64,000 bases of DNA from Thuidium tamariscinum (Eukaryota > Streptophyta > Bryopsida > Hypnales > Thuidiaceae): contig OX344754.2 in the NCBI GenBank assembly GCA_947034885.2, positions 17,440,501 through 17,504,500 on the forward strand, given 5' to 3'. Positions 11,121 through 23,616 of the stretch are shown here, in pieces (position 1 is the first letter of the stretch; every line of letters begins with the position of its first letter). The notes under the pieces are model-generated. The model was not told the DNA's origin and made no database searches. It saw only the letters and a list, made by a program, of their open reading frames with translations. Position numbers and translations under genes: made by a program.

Positions 11121-11555
11121 ATGAAAGACTTTCAAGTAACTCAAGATCGTGCAACTTTTGCATATCGCCCTAACTATAATGACGATTTTAGAGAATGGAA
11201 TCGAATACCTTCAAAGATGTGTTATCCTGTAGAAAACATTGGATTTTCAAAAGATAAATTTTGTGATACTACAATGTATACTACAAGTTTTGCTAATTTA
11301 TCTAAAGTCCGAGAGTTTGGGACAAAATTTATACCCAAACATCACTTTCAAACATATGATATTGCAGCAACTGATCCAAAATTAAGACAACTAATAAATA
11401 ATGATTCTTACCATAGTTGGCTTGAAAATGAAGCAGGAAGTCTTTCAATAGCCCATTGGGTTTCAAGAAATCAATGGCGACAAAAAATAGGAGGACTTGG
11501 AGTAAAATCAATGTCTAAACAATTTCAAAATACATATAGACGTGAACGTAGATGA
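11121..11555 (+). CDS. hypothetical 144-aa protein, single exon
   Basis: One uninterrupted frame of 144 codons begins at an ATG and ends in TGA, in a region where other frames are closed. This is striking because the DNA around it is AT-rich and stop-rich. The protein is basic and rich in Asn, Tyr, Phe and Arg. It has no signal peptide or membrane segment and ends NTYRRERR. Features are YRPNYNDDFREWNRIP near the N terminus and YHSWLENEAGSL followed by HWVSRNQWRQK near the C terminus. I cannot name the family. The short, tyrosine- and arginine-rich, loosely structured style resembles microtubule inner proteins of cilia, which would fit a plant with swimming sperm, but this is a guess from style only. 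The codons are AT-rich like the surroundings, so transfer cannot be judged. Confidence 0.55.
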   Translation: MKDFQVTQDRATFAYRPNYNDDFREWNRIPSKMCYPVENIGFSKDKFCDTTMYTTSFANLSKVREFGTKFIPKHHFQTYDIAATDPKLRQLINNDSYHSWLENEAGSLSIAHWVSRNQWRQKIGGLGVKSMSKQFQNTYRRERR

Positions 11556-11874
11556 CAAACAGTTTATTGAAGATTACAATGTAGTCAAATTTTGAAACAT
11601 TTAGTGTTTATTCCTTTGGTAGTATGACGTTAATTCTATTTTATAACAATTACATAATTCTATACTTTTATCTAACTTTGGTTAGAATACAAATGTAAAA
11701 CTTACAAAATCCCTCTATTACATTAAATACACATTATCACATTGACGATGACAATCCATTGTCACAAATATGGTTATATTTTCATCCCAAGTATTTCATC
11801 TTGAATGTTTTCATCCATTCCATATTTTCCTAAGTTTCATTAATGTTACATTGCAATATTGAGAATTAGTCTGA

Positions 11875-12112
11875 AAATGTGTGTATATGTAGAGAGAGAA
11901 AAAGAGAGAGAGAGAGACACACATATATAAGTAGATATCATACAATCATTTAAGGTGTTTATTACATAAACACCTATAATATATGTATTTGTAGCATATA
12001 TGCACTATTATCATAGAAAGTTACTATAATATAGACACTTATATCATAGGTGTGTAGTCTTTTAGGCTCATAGGCTTTCACTTCTAAGCTCACATAATAG
12101 CAACTCTCCAAT
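11875..12112 (-). mobile_element. second copy of the TGCTATTATGTGAGC element, inverted
   Basis: The segment 11925-12112 matches 6857-7070 in reverse complement, including TTGCTATTATGTGAGC at its end. The distal end is replaced by a (GA)n tract at 11888-11922, so the copy is probably truncated or overwritten there. Confidence 0.55.
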
Positions 12113-12385
12113 GCAAATGCCATCTTTGATTGAATAATCTTGAACTAAAATGGGTGCAAATTAGAAAGCCGATGCAAAGTATAATAGACAACATTTTGCG
12201 TTGATTACAATGATTGACTTGTTAAATTTGATGCAAAGGTATGATTTTTTTGATTTTGTCATTGATTTTGTTTGCATTGATACTAGACTTTAATAGGTCT
12301 TCAAATAAAAGTTGTTGCAAGTTGTTTCAAATTAGAATATAATTTGCTCCTATTTTATCACAAGTTATTCAATATTATGTGGACA

Positions 12386-12854
12386 GAGTGATTGCAAGAA
12401 ACGCTGGTTCTATTCTTTGTCACAATTGGAGTGACGTCGTTTTTTTCTGCTATAACTTTTGAATCTAAAGATCTAACAATATGAAATAATTATTGGACTT
12501 CTTTAACTTAATGGTTTTCACATCCTTATTTTTCAGAAATTAAAAAAAATCATTTTATATTTAAATGTCATTTTTCTTAATTTGTCACAAACTGAGGTTT
12601 AGGGGTTTTTACTACGTTCGGAGTCCCCAAATTTAATGTCCATTTTCATGAGTTTTGGCACTTTTCTAATCCTCCTACTTAAAGAATTTTCCAAAGCTTT
12701 TCATTCATAGGATACCTTCTTCTTTAAGGTATATGCATTTCACATATTTTTTATGTTTTTTTAAAATTGTTTTTCTAATTAAATAGTACTCCCGAAAAAA
12801 ACCCGCCCAAATCCAAAATGCTACACAAATGGACACCCTTTCTTGCAATGACCC
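12386..12854 (+). mobile_element. shortened copy of the TTGCAAGAAACACT family
   Basis: Left end GAGTGATTGCAAGAAACGCT; right end in reverse complement GGGTCATTGCAAGAAAGGGT. Flanking tetramers are GACA and GATA, which differ at one base. At 469 bases it is about 260 shorter than the full copies, so it is an internal deletion derivative or a separate subfamily. Confidence 0.65.
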
Positions 12855-12858
12855 GATA

Positions 12859-13871
12859 AGAGAGTTTAACGTCATCCCCAAAGGTTCACATCAACTTATT
12901 TATAGAAAAAACCTCTTGGTGTGTAGTTTTAACATCATTTTCTTGTATAAATTCTTAAAGGGACCAATCTTTGGCACCCTAAGTTTTTTTTAATATTTTA
13001 GAACTCTAAAATACTAAGAAGACTAAAAACACATTGTAGAAGCAAATATGTGAATTATAAGCATTCCGATGCATTCAAACTACGATTGGATGCACCACAC
13101 AATTCCATTGAAAGGACCATGATCCAAAATGAAACTACAAGTACATTACATCATTGACAAAAAAAAAAACTTGAGCATATATAAGTTTTGAGCTATGGCG
13201 TAGAACTATGTTGTAATATTATATTCAATGAAGATGAATATATTTAGACATATAATAGGGAAACAAAGAGAAATGTAGTATCAAATTCAAAGAAGAAGAG
13301 CACATGATAGAGGAATAAAAAACATTTATTATAGAACTTGTATTTGTAAACACAAGTAGCTAATAGTCAACCCATCCCATTCTAGAACCCAAAGTTTACA
13401 AGTTCAATTTTTTCATTATTTCACATCATCCAATGTTTGCACTTGCCAATGTACATATAAAAATGTTGAAGCCCAAAGTGACATGCTATAGATGTCTACT
13501 ACTTTATCACTATGAGGTGAAACATTTGAAACCATTAAAAGAGATTTGGCTCCATAGAAAGTTGTTTCAAACTAGTCCCCCCCCCCCCCCATTGATCCTA
13601 TAGTAGTGAAGGAACAATTGATTGCTATCAGTCATCATAAATCAATCATCACTAAAAATAAATTTAAAATAAATAAATAAAAATAGGTTCCGAATTTATT
13701 TTTTAAAGTTGATTTTTTTTCAAAAAATAAAAATAAAAACCTGATGTGGTTGTCATCCGACCACATCAAATTTCAATAGTACCAGAGTTCCTACAATTTT
13801 TCACTATGTGGGAATTCACAATCTTCTATAGAGCCAAATCTCCTCTAATGAATTCACATTACAACCATCTA

Positions 13872-13914
<43 letters not shown>

Positions 13915-14914
13915 AGAAATACAAAAATAAGAATTCATCAAAGCCACTAATACGATCTTGAGGACTAATTCAAAAATGACAGTTTGGATGGAGGTTGCTA
14001 GGATTTGTCCATTGCAAACACTCCTTCCTATCCTCCTCCAAAGTTGAACTTAGTCCATGCAAATTTTTTATTATAAGAAGTCCACATTTTTGGTGTTGTT
14101 TTCAAAAAACGTATCATGTTTTTTGAAACATTACACATTAAGTTGTAAATGGCTACAAGAATGTAGATTTGATGTGATGTAAAAAACATGTGCAACTAAG
14201 TTGGACTATAAGAAGTTGTCATTGTAGATGGACATGTTTTTAACGATGTTTGAAAAAACAACTTGTTCACGTTTCTTTTGTAACATCTCAAAAAATATAG
14301 ACTACAACATCAACTCAAGAAGTCAATTTTGATTGTGATTAAATTAGTATAGATTACAAAGGTCTATGATAAAATATTGACTATGAGTGAAAAATTTAAG
14401 GATAGGGTAGCCACTTGGCATGCTTTCCAAAAAAAAGAAATGGATGGATGGATATAGATGTGTACTATGGATGAAAAAATATGGTCTTTATATAAATGGA
14501 GTGGTAGAAAGAAAAACAATGCATATGGGATATGTAAAGCAAGTATTGTATTAAATGTAAAATGCTTGAAACAACATGAATGAGATGTCTTAATCAACAT
14601 TTATTTGGATGTTTAAGAAAACATCAAGATGTCCAAAACAACATCCACATGTCTAAAACAAGATCTACATATACAATAGCCAAGTTATCATAATTTAATT
14701 GTCTCATATCTCTTGCCTCACCATAGACAAAGAATGAAAATAAATATGACTTCTCTACCTCTTATTCTCATTAGCTTTAAATAAAGTAAATCCTTCATAT
14801 CACCTTCAAAAATTCTCTTGATGGTAGATGGTAAGTTTTTTTATTCATGTTTAATTCAACAATTTTGCTTTTTTAATTTAATTTAGTTTTTTTAATCTTG
14901 TTTTATGGGTAGGA
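12859..14914. other. AT-rich intergenic stretch with simple repeats
   Basis: No gene seen. Contains a run of 14 C at 13577-13590 and a (TA)n tract at 13875-13910. Open frames over the (TA)n tract are artefacts of the simple repeat. Confidence 0.6.
13875..13910. repeat. (TA)n microsatellite
   Basis: About 18 uninterrupted TA units. Confidence 0.95.
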
Positions 14915-15642
14915 GGGTGATTGCAAGAAACACTTGTCCTATTTTTTGTCCCCTTGACCTCCAACAGGTAGTTTTTTGCTTATAACTTTTGCATAGTTTG
15001 CCCTATCAACTTGAAATTTGGAATGAAGGTGAGCACAAAAGTTTTATATGTTGTGTAATTTTTTCAATTTTTTAAAAATTAGTTTACTATTTTTAAACTG
15101 CCCCCAATTGGCTGTCTACCTTGGCCATTTTGGGGGTTTTTAGTCCTATTTTTGACCCAAAAATGCAAATTTTGAGCTGAAAATTGGCAAGCTTAGATAT
15201 ATAGTATAGTTACACAATCCCTAAAAAGGATTTTTGAAAATATTAAACTGTCCAACTTCCACATGTCGTCAAAGTGGCTGACTTTGCGCACGTGTAGAGA
15301 ATAGAATTTATTTTTTCCAAATATGAAATTTGTTGGAAAAGAAAGACCTTTACTTGAAGAAAAAAAGGATTTTTCATTTTATTTTTTTGAATTTTTTTAC
15401 TATTTTTACCAAATTAGTGAAAAAAGAGCTATTTTCATTGTATTTTCCATTGTCTATAACATTTAGAGAAAAAATTTCTTAGGTCTGAATTTCAAGAGAC
15501 ATAATATTCTCATTGCTCTTCAAATTATCCATATTTTTTTCAATTTAAAAAAAATTTATTTCAAAGGGTCACAGGACTCACAGGACTCATTGATTTTGAG
15601 CCATTTTGAGCCAAAACCGGTAAGTGTTTCTTGCAACGACCC
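14915..15642 (+). mobile_element. full-length element of the TTGCAAGAAACACT family, AGGA duplication
   Basis: 728 bases. Left end GGGTGATTGCAAGAAACACT; right end in reverse complement GGGTCGTTGCAAGAAACACT. AGGA flanks both ends (14911-14914, 15643-15646). With 7352-8078 and 5344-6074 it shows that the target duplication is 4 bp but not of one fixed sequence. No transposase frame inside. Confidence 0.88.
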
Positions 15643-16556
15643 AGGACATGCACCAATTAATGCCCCCCCAAGAGGTCTAATTTGACATCTCAAGCAACAT
15701 CAAAATTTTCAAATGACATAAAAGTGACAAAAGTATATTGACTAGGTATGCCACACCATCATTGTTGATTGCTATGTCACTTTCCTAGCCACCACATCAA
15801 GTGCAACATTAGAGGTCATGTCACAAACCACGTCAACAACCTAATGGATGAAAAAAAATCATATGTGGCACTACTTGCCAAATATGTACTAACATGAAGT
15901 TGATTTGTCTACCACATGGTACATTATAGGGCCCTAGAACAACCACAATTTAAGGGATGCCAAAAAAAATCAAGAATGTTTTTTGACTTTTTGTTTTTGG
16001 CATGTCCATTACAGGTGACGTCTATGGTGATATAAATTCATGTTTTTTTAGACGTCCAAAATTTCCTTGTTTTCTCATAGTGTTTAATTGTGAAGTCTCT
16101 AAAAAGGATAGTGCACTATGTGTCATCAACAAGCGATTCAAGAGTGACTACTCTTTGTAACACTCTTGTTGATCCTAGTACTAAGACCAAAAATTCAAAA
16201 CTTGATTTTCTTCTAGATGGACCCTAAAGTTAATTAAAGGTTCTATAACATTGGCTTTCATGGTTACAATATATTTTGGGGGTACACCGGTGCACCTTCA
16301 TGCGTTAGTGTATATACTCTAATCTTTTTTTTATCATTCAACGTAAGGGTTAGCCAAAGTATGGGTCACCTTGCAAAGATAAGATGAATCCAAGACTACA
16401 AATGGTACTATCTATTGAATTCATGCCCCTCTAAATCTTGGTGCTTGAATTTATAATTTGCTATAAAAAAGAGTACCAAGTCTAATATATTTCTTAATTG
16501 TAATAAAGCCTATCTAGTCCTCTACAACATAGCTTTCAATGAAACAACAAAGAAGA
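15643..16556. other. intergenic stretch, no gene seen
   Basis: AT-rich sequence with scattered stops. The end CTCATAGTG near 16073-16081 looks like a CACTA right terminus, but no partner was found. Confidence 0.5.
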
Positions 16557-16841
16557 TCATTAGAAGGGATTGGAGGCTTCTACAGGGCCATTTTAGGGTC
16601 TTTTCCCAAAATAGTGCAGGGAACTGCTGGCTGCTGTCAACTAGCAATTATCCAAATAAATAAATAAATAAAATTTTGGGTCTTGAAATATGAAAAAAGT
16701 CCAATTTTTTTTGGGTTGACCTAGTATGGTCTTGGCCACGCTGGAATCCTATGTTCTGGGGTTCCTACGGCAGTTTTGGTATAAGTTCCCAAACTACGGG
16801 AACCACAGTCTCGTAGAGGCCTCCAATCCCTCCTAATGCAA
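16557..16841 (+). mobile_element. inverted-repeat element, CATTAG-A/G-AGGGATTGGAGGC ends
   Basis: Left end CATTAGAAGGGATTGGAGGC; right end in reverse complement CATTAGGAGGGATTGGAGGC. The length is about 285 bases. It contains the ATAAATAAATAAATAAA tract followed by TTTTGGGTCTTGAAATAT, found in inverted orientation in the copy at 23089-23371. The target duplication is unresolved. Confidence 0.75.
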
Positions 16842-17746
16842 TAACAAAAATTAAAAATTTTAACCTTCAAGTGGTAGAGGCAAAGCAAGTTTTACCAAAT
16901 TCGGAATGAATAATTCTTGAACTACAAACTTTGTAGTCTATTGTGAATATTGTTGAACCTAAACAACTTAAACAAATGCAAAACTTATGGAGCACCAACC
17001 TTAAATCCTAAACCATGCACACACAAAATAAAGATCCTTCAATCCGAATTCCTAAACCAATACACAAATCCTTTGCAAAAGAAGATGCTAAAAGAAACTA
17101 CAATAACTAAAATGATGCAAGTGCTCATATAAGCAATGGCTGGAAGAAGTGGTCTTGTAGATAGTGCAACACATACTAAAAGCAAACCCCACAATTGTTG
17201 CAAATTTCAAGTTCCAAAACATTTTTGCTATACAAACTTGAATCTGAGAGCATTTTCCACCAATCTAAACTAAGGTGCTTAGTTCTAATTCAAATTAAAG
17301 ACAGCTATTACTACTATTTGTTAACCCATTCATTAAGAAATTAAATCTACTAAGCACTTTCTTCGCGATACAATGCTTGACACCTTTTTTTTTTCAACTA
17401 TATAAAAATGAAGGCTTTTTGTTGATATATTATTTTATATATAATCATATACAACATGTATTACCAACACTATGGTAGATCTACTAAAAATATAAAATTT
17501 TCTTTGAAAGAATTAAATTCACATTATTTTTTTTATCTCATGCCATTTTCTATTGCACCAATAGCTTCCCTTCCCTATTGAGAACATCATCTTGTGATAC
17601 ATCAAAAAAATGTAGAAGGGAAGGGATGATCAAATGATCAAATGAATCATGTAAAAGAGAATGGTGGAGATTATAACATCATTTAACAACTAATTCTTTA
17701 TTATTAATATATGGTAGAATTAGTGTACTCTATTGTTGTCAAACTC
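16842..17746. other. intergenic stretch, no gene seen
   Basis: AT-rich, no recognisable coding frame. A 60-codon frame at 16950-17132 has low complexity and no domain. Confidence 0.5.
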
Positions 17747-18949
17747 TTAACCCCTCATTGTCCATGCTCCGCCACCCCACAAAATTGACATTCTAGGACC
17801 GCATTAGAAAATGTCTTGTAACTTTTAATTTGGGTAGTATTGGAGAACGTGATTTCTCAGAGTACTCCTTGCTTTCCAAGTGGAGTCCCCAATCTATTTT
17901 GCGACACTTTATATTGCTTAGATTGTTTGGAAATGGACACAAATCTTGACACTTGCTCAAGAACTTTGAAACTTTCTTGGCTCTTGGAGGCACGTTCTGA
18001 TCTTTGCCAACTACGACCGTTGATGGAAAGGCCCCAAAATTTATAGGTATCTTAGTAATGGTGCAATAAGTAAGTGGACAAAATTTTAGGGCAATTGAAC
18101 AAGTGAAATAAAAGATTTATGCCTTGTCATCTACAAGTTTTCAAGCTCACCTAAGAAACGTACTGGCCTCACCTTGCACTTGTCACCGGTAGCTCCCGAT
18201 TTTGATGATTCCATCTGCCAAAACTTGTAGACGAAGGTAGTGGCTACAAAGCTTGCGGCTACAAAGCTTGTGGCCAACAAACAACACCTCAAAATGTAGA
18301 AGGGACACAAAAATGCAAACAATGAATTCGCAAAAATGACCCCAGTATGGGGCATACCAAAATTTGAACACCCATTTGATGGTTTTGCCGAAATAGAAAT
18401 CAAATTCAAAATTAGCCAGAAAGATTCATGGCAATATGACTCTTACAAAATTGAGGTGACGAAAATGCATTGATGACAAATAACAACTACAAGATTTGCA
18501 AGAAACTATACTAAGGTGGGATTCAAGCTACATGTGAGTGTGAGAGATTGAGAAGGAAAAGCCAATCATCCAAAATGTTGCAAGCTGATTTGGAACTAAA
18601 GCAAATTATCTAGGCGTAACTACAAATCTACCTACAGTTACTACTCTCAGAAGAGACCTCCACCTCAATAGTGTTATCCACCAATACCGCGTATGCTTCT
18701 GCTTGTAGATCCCAGGGATGTAGGACTTAAGCGTAGCAACCATTCTACACACACATAACAAGGGATTTGTCAAATTATTGGGACACCTGTAAAGCCTACT
18801 TTTGTGAGTGCAACTTGCCAAAGCACGGCTTGTCACAATAGGGCATCTAATTACACACTTTGCAAATCTGGCGTTGTCTCTTTTTATATAGTCTACAACG
18901 TTCCCTTAGACCTTGCGGGTACGTGACTGTGTAATGGAGTGCATTAAGA

Positions 18950-20585
18950 TGAGTATTATGGAGGCTACAAGTTCAAGGAAGCGGGAGGGTGGGTTTAATG
19001 AGCGCTTTGCCACTACAAGATAGAATCCCATCCGGTTGCTAGTAAAGTGCTCCCTTCTTTGAAGCATGTGGTCTCGGTAAAAAAACCCAAGTATTTTGTA
19101 GTGAAGAATCTATTGCAAAGTAAAACAATTTGTGCCACCACTTTCAGCTATGGAACTGTACAGTAAAGTTGCGACACATCTGGTCAACCAAGTCCACCCC
19201 CCGCATATAGACTTGGTACTCCGCTTATTGGGGGTAGTTGGAATCTCTTTTCGTTCACCCCGCAACCACCGTAAAATTGTGGCATCTCTGACTAGGTTGG
19301 CGCTCATATTCAAAAGCAATACAAGCTTTGCATCAATCCATGTAGTCATAGCCATTTGGTGGGAACCGTGCATGGTCCAAAAAAGGGTAGCACAAGGGTG
19401 CTTACTTCATTTTATACCCATCAAAACTGTTGGGAAGCCCACAAGTTTCCCTTGCACAGTGCTTGTGGCGTAGATCTTACATTCAAGGAGAGAGTGGAAC
19501 AATTGAGGGGAAGTGAAAAAATTATCACACACAATTGTGTGTGATCTATGCTTCAATTGTCTCATGAGTTGATAAACAACCTTCTCTCCCAAGGACACTT
19601 CAAGCTCTCCTCCATTTTTCCCAAGGTAAGGAATAATGTTGTAAATGTATGTGCTAGGATTTGAAACTGTTGCCCAACACTTTATGCCATATTTTTTTGG
19701 TTTAGTAGGAATGTACTACTTGATTGGGGAGAAGTATCCACGATATGCGATCATCACTTCATCACATGTTACAAACTTTTCACAATTGAATAGCTTCCAA
19801 GATTGCATGATGAAGTGGTCAATAACCCAACAAACTTTGTCAATTTTATCATATTCTTTTGCTTGTTTATTTTGACACAACGTGGAGTTATCTACACAAT
19901 GCAAGCAATGGTATAGGCATTTGAAGCGATCCTGAGACATCACTTGTGAAATAACGCCACACTTCCAAAAAGGCTCCTTGCTCCAATACTGATGGATTGA
20001 TGGAGACAACTTCAACCCTATTAAAATCACCATCCTAAGGAACGCACAAAATTCAACAAGCTTTATGTTCCACCATCTCAGATTACCATTAGAGCCTAGA
20101 GGTCAGCCTTGCCTATGTAGATCATCTTCTACTATAAACATTTGGTGGGCATACAGATTGATTTGCTTTACCAACTCACCAACTGCATCATGGTCCCACC
20201 AAAGATCAAAGAAGTACCACAATGGTTGCTTGTTTCTTCTATAGCGTTGAGTAGGTCTCAGATACGATCCACTAAATTTTAATATATTTCCATCTAAAGT
20301 ACTAGTATCCTGGCCCCACTTTGAATCTGCGTATTCAACACAAGTATGTTTTAAATTTGCCCAATGATCTTGATCTAAGTAGGAAAATTCTTCACACTCC
20401 TAGATCTAAATCTACCTCTATGCCCTCGAGATCCTTACTTCCACTAACAATTTTCTAGTTGGAGTTATTCTCATTAGAAGGGTTACCTGAGAAATCGTAG
20501 AAGCCTGCCATCCAAGAGTTGTCCAAAGAATCGAAAGTCTACCCATCATAATGATAAAGTGCCTCGTAGTTCAAACAATTGATGG
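18950..20585 (-). pseudogene. piggyBac transposase (DDE_Tnp_1_7), inactivated
   Basis: Read on the minus strand, the frame shows the piggyBac layout in order. First comes the N-terminal FFDLWWDHDAVGELVKQIN block. Next is the first catalytic aspartate in CDEVMIAYRG, the second in VCDNFFTS, and the third in WIDAK. After a frameshift come RGVDLVDQM (about 19180-19206) and KWWHKLFYFAID. In-frame stops interrupt it at complement 20103-20105, 19716-19718 and 19407-19409. At least two (both TGA) sit where Arg would be expected, consistent with CpG deamination of CGA. A further frameshift lies near 20400 and another before the RGVDLVDQM block. All three aspartates are still present, so the copy died by nonsense and frameshift changes rather than active-site loss. 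It cannot make transposase. Confidence 0.9.
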
Positions 20586-20599
20586 CTCCTTCTAAGGTT

Positions 20600-22330
20600 C
20601 TCCTTTATCGCGGGGGTGTTTGGAACAACCTATCGCTTTGTGCTCCTTGCAGTCTATCTTGAGACATAGAATTAGATTCTTCGAGAGATTCACCTTCATT
20701 TGCTTGGTTTGTCGTAATGCCTTTATGTGTAGGTGAGGGAATACAAGCATGTTGATGCTCGATGTGTGGTATATTTGGCCAATAGTACCAATCCATGCAC
20801 AAACAATCAGTCACCCGTTCTTGGTGGTACTCAATGCCTCCACCGAACTGCACTCCGAAATATTGAATTAATTCCTTCTTCCCATACAGCTAAGATTGAT
20901 TCTCCATGGAAGTCATCCAACCCTTCCATTGATTGGATTGATAACTCAATGCTTCTAAGTGTATCCAAACCTCCTCTAGCAACATTGTACCTTCTCAATT
21001 ATTTGGTCCGTCTTCTTGGCAAGGTAGAATTTTGGTAGGCAATGGTACCCATCTTTCAAATGCTTCAGTGGTCGGTGGTGCATTTTCTGGATTTAGTGGC
21101 TCCAATATTGCAACCTCAGTCATCTAATTCTCGGTATGAGCTGCTCTCTCAATTATTCCTTGGAGATTTCCGACAATTTGTTGTGATGGCCCCACCTAAG
21201 GTCAAAGAGACAAACGGATGCACTATGATTTATCCAATGGAGACTTTAGTATTGAGGGCAGAAATGTAGTGTTTGTCGTTCGTGGAGAGTTATTCTCGTC
21301 AGTATTAGCAGCCTTCATTGATTTGGGTCCACAACCTAGTCTTTCTTGCCTTGTTCCCTGGCCTTGTGATCCCGACAATAAGTGGCTTTGTCCATTGAAA
21401 TTCACATGATTTCTGGATTGCAACCGTGGTGTGGTAGTCTGATTCGGAGTAATAATTGGTGTTGTCCATCCTTGTGGAGCACCTTCAGTGGGCCTGTGAT
21501 TCCGACCCCACCGACCTCTGCATTGCCCATAATGCGCGCTTCTCAAGGTTGCACCTCCGTGCCCCCTTGGACCAATCGCAACTGTATCCTTGATTTGGAA
21601 TTCAACATTTAGAAGAGGTTTTGACCTTCCGACCAGTGTCTTCCCACCTCGCTCTGATTTTCTCCCTCCACGTTTTCCATTGCGTCCTCACCTACCGCCT
21701 CCTGTAATTGTAGGCTAGGTGCATCCCACCCGAATCCCTAAACTTTCATCATTCTCCAATTCTTTGTGTTCACTTCCTAACACCACAATGCCAATTTTGT
21801 TTTCTTCAGCTAATTGTAGAGTGGTGAATCCTAATTGACCTACCAATGGCGTCAAATGTTGGATTTGGTTATATAGAATGGGAATTGCTAGCAATGCAAG
21901 CACTATCTGAGGTTGTTGTTGTCTCATTTTCTTTTGCAAGAACTTTGCTGCCCTGTACATGGCGTTCGCCTTCATGATTGTAGACTGCGTCCGGCCACAA
22001 TTTTGTTCTAATGAAAGCGTAAACACTTGGTGGAATTCCTCGAGGATCCTTTTGTGGAATCCTCTGCTCCCACCCTAAAGCACGTGCAATGTGCATATAA
22101 CACAAGTGTCTCCAAGCCTTGCTTCAAGGATAGTGTGGCCAAGCACTGGAATTGGGTGCCTCAAGGTCAAACAAGAGCCAATCGTGCAAGCAATCCACAA
22201 CCCTTTGAGCAATTTCAGTACTACCACTTTCCACAAACATCCATTCATGAAGAAGATGCTAGATTTCATATACCTCTTCTATCGTGGCTCTTCCATAGTG
22301 TAGGGCGCTCGTCATTTCGTTAGGCCGCCG
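20600..22330 (-). other. additional decayed open frames of the piggyBac element
   Basis: Upstream of the transposase core on the minus strand are frames at 20605-20853, 21223-21546, 21715-22026 and 21869-22105. Their sequences are non-repetitive (for example YYWPNIPHIEHQHAC and GWEQRIPQKDPRGIP) but match no family I know. They may be the poorly conserved transposase N terminus, a second ORF of the element, or captured host sequence. Frames are broken, so none is called as a gene. Confidence 0.4.
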
Positions 22331-23088
22331 CAATTGCGATAGGTGATCGTGAGCACAAAAGGTGGGGTGCCCACAACTGGAAGCTGAACACGCTTAAAAA
22401 AGACTTGAACTTCCAAATATGATGGTGTTGCTCCACCTCCACTCCCTTCTTTCAGAAAACCTTAGGAACGATCAATACCTCATTTCATTGTTTGTTTATT
22501 CTTATACATTTTTGTTACCCTTAGCATTGTGTGTTTATCCTATGGCGCCACTAAAATTGCAAGAATATTTTTGCCTCTCCATTGCTTAGTACCTAAACCC
22601 CTTTCCTCCAAACGCATCCAAAGCACAACAGTTTATGACCGACTACTACTAGTCAGAAAATGGAAAACCAAGACAAACGACCGTGTCCGATGTTTGCCCT
22701 TTGTCCAATCGGAGCACTCCCACTTACGGATTGTCTTCCAATTCTCGCACTCCATTGCACTAGTTTGTTTCTGAAAACGGCCTTGACGTGAATCAAGACT
22801 GTTGCTCCGTAATTTGTCCCCACTTGCCGCGTTGGGACCCTTTTTTGACCACTTTTGGGCTCCCTAAGCAGTTAGGGGTTAACCTTTTCCAAATGAAGAT
22901 TATAAATATTGTTATGACTTTTGTTTTTCATTTAGGCCCTCTCATTTATGTACATTAGAAATGTTATAAAATTATTAATGTTAAGCAAAAATCTTTGTCA
23001 ATAGATTTTTTCTTGAAGATGATGTAGTTAGTGAAATCTTTTTATAAATACTTCAATTAGAACTAAAGTTATGCTGTCAAAACATTTC

Positions 23089-23371
23089 ATTAGAGGATTT
23101 TTGAAGCCATTGGAAGACTTCAGGTTCCCAGACTGCGGGAACGCAGTTTTTGCTGCGTGAACAGAAATCTGATGTGGTCGAGAGAGTGCCATGTCATCAA
23201 AAAATTAAAATTAAAAAAAATTGGGGCTTTTTTTAATATTTCAAGACCCAAAATTTTATTTATTTATTTATTTTTGGGTAAATGCTGGCCTGACAACGGT
23301 CAGCTGTTATGGGAACAGTTTAGGGAACAACCCCAAAACGGCCCTTTGGAGGCCTCAAATCCCCTCTAATG
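23089..23371 (-). mobile_element. second copy of the CATTAG element, inverted
   Basis: The reverse complement starts CATTAGAGGGGATTTGAGGC and carries the same ATAAATAAATAAATAAA and TTTTGGGTCTTGAAATAT blocks as 16557-16841. The other end begins CATTAGAGGATTTTTGAAGC. It lies about 200 bases outside the right end of the piggyBac element. Confidence 0.72.
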
Positions 23372-23572
23372 AGTGATTAACAAAATTTTGATTAATTTCA
23401 ACTAGGAGCCTCAACAATGTTACCATATTCAAGGGTCACTATCAACATTTGAACGTCTAAATATTTGAGTTTTTTTTTTGCAAAGTTATGCATTGAATTC
23501 AAATAATTATTCAAATATATGTGATTTTGAAAATTTCAAGAACATCTTATTATCAAGTAAAGTAGTTGTGTA

Positions 23573-23616
<44 letters not shown>

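Larger units (their letters stand above)
17751..22878 (-). mobile_element. piggyBac-like transposon, decayed, framed by TTAA
   Basis: The element is bounded by TTAA on both sides (17747-17750 and 22879-22882). Its tips start CCCCTCATTG on the left and CCCCTAACTG in reverse complement on the right; similarity falls off after about ten bases. Inside, on the minus strand, lies a piggyBac transposase relic. TTAA target duplication and CCC-starting tips are diagnostic of the piggyBac superfamily. The base composition of the interior (more G+C, fewer A/T runs) differs from the flanks, as expected for an inserted coding element. The exact ends are inferred from these short motifs. Confidence 0.72.

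Noticed and set aside
13746..13961. ORF over the TA tract
   Set aside because: Encodes a Tyr-Ile run from a microsatellite.
15950..16081. CTCATAGTG as the right end of a CACTA element
   Set aside because: No matching CACTATGAG left end with a common triplet was found upstream.
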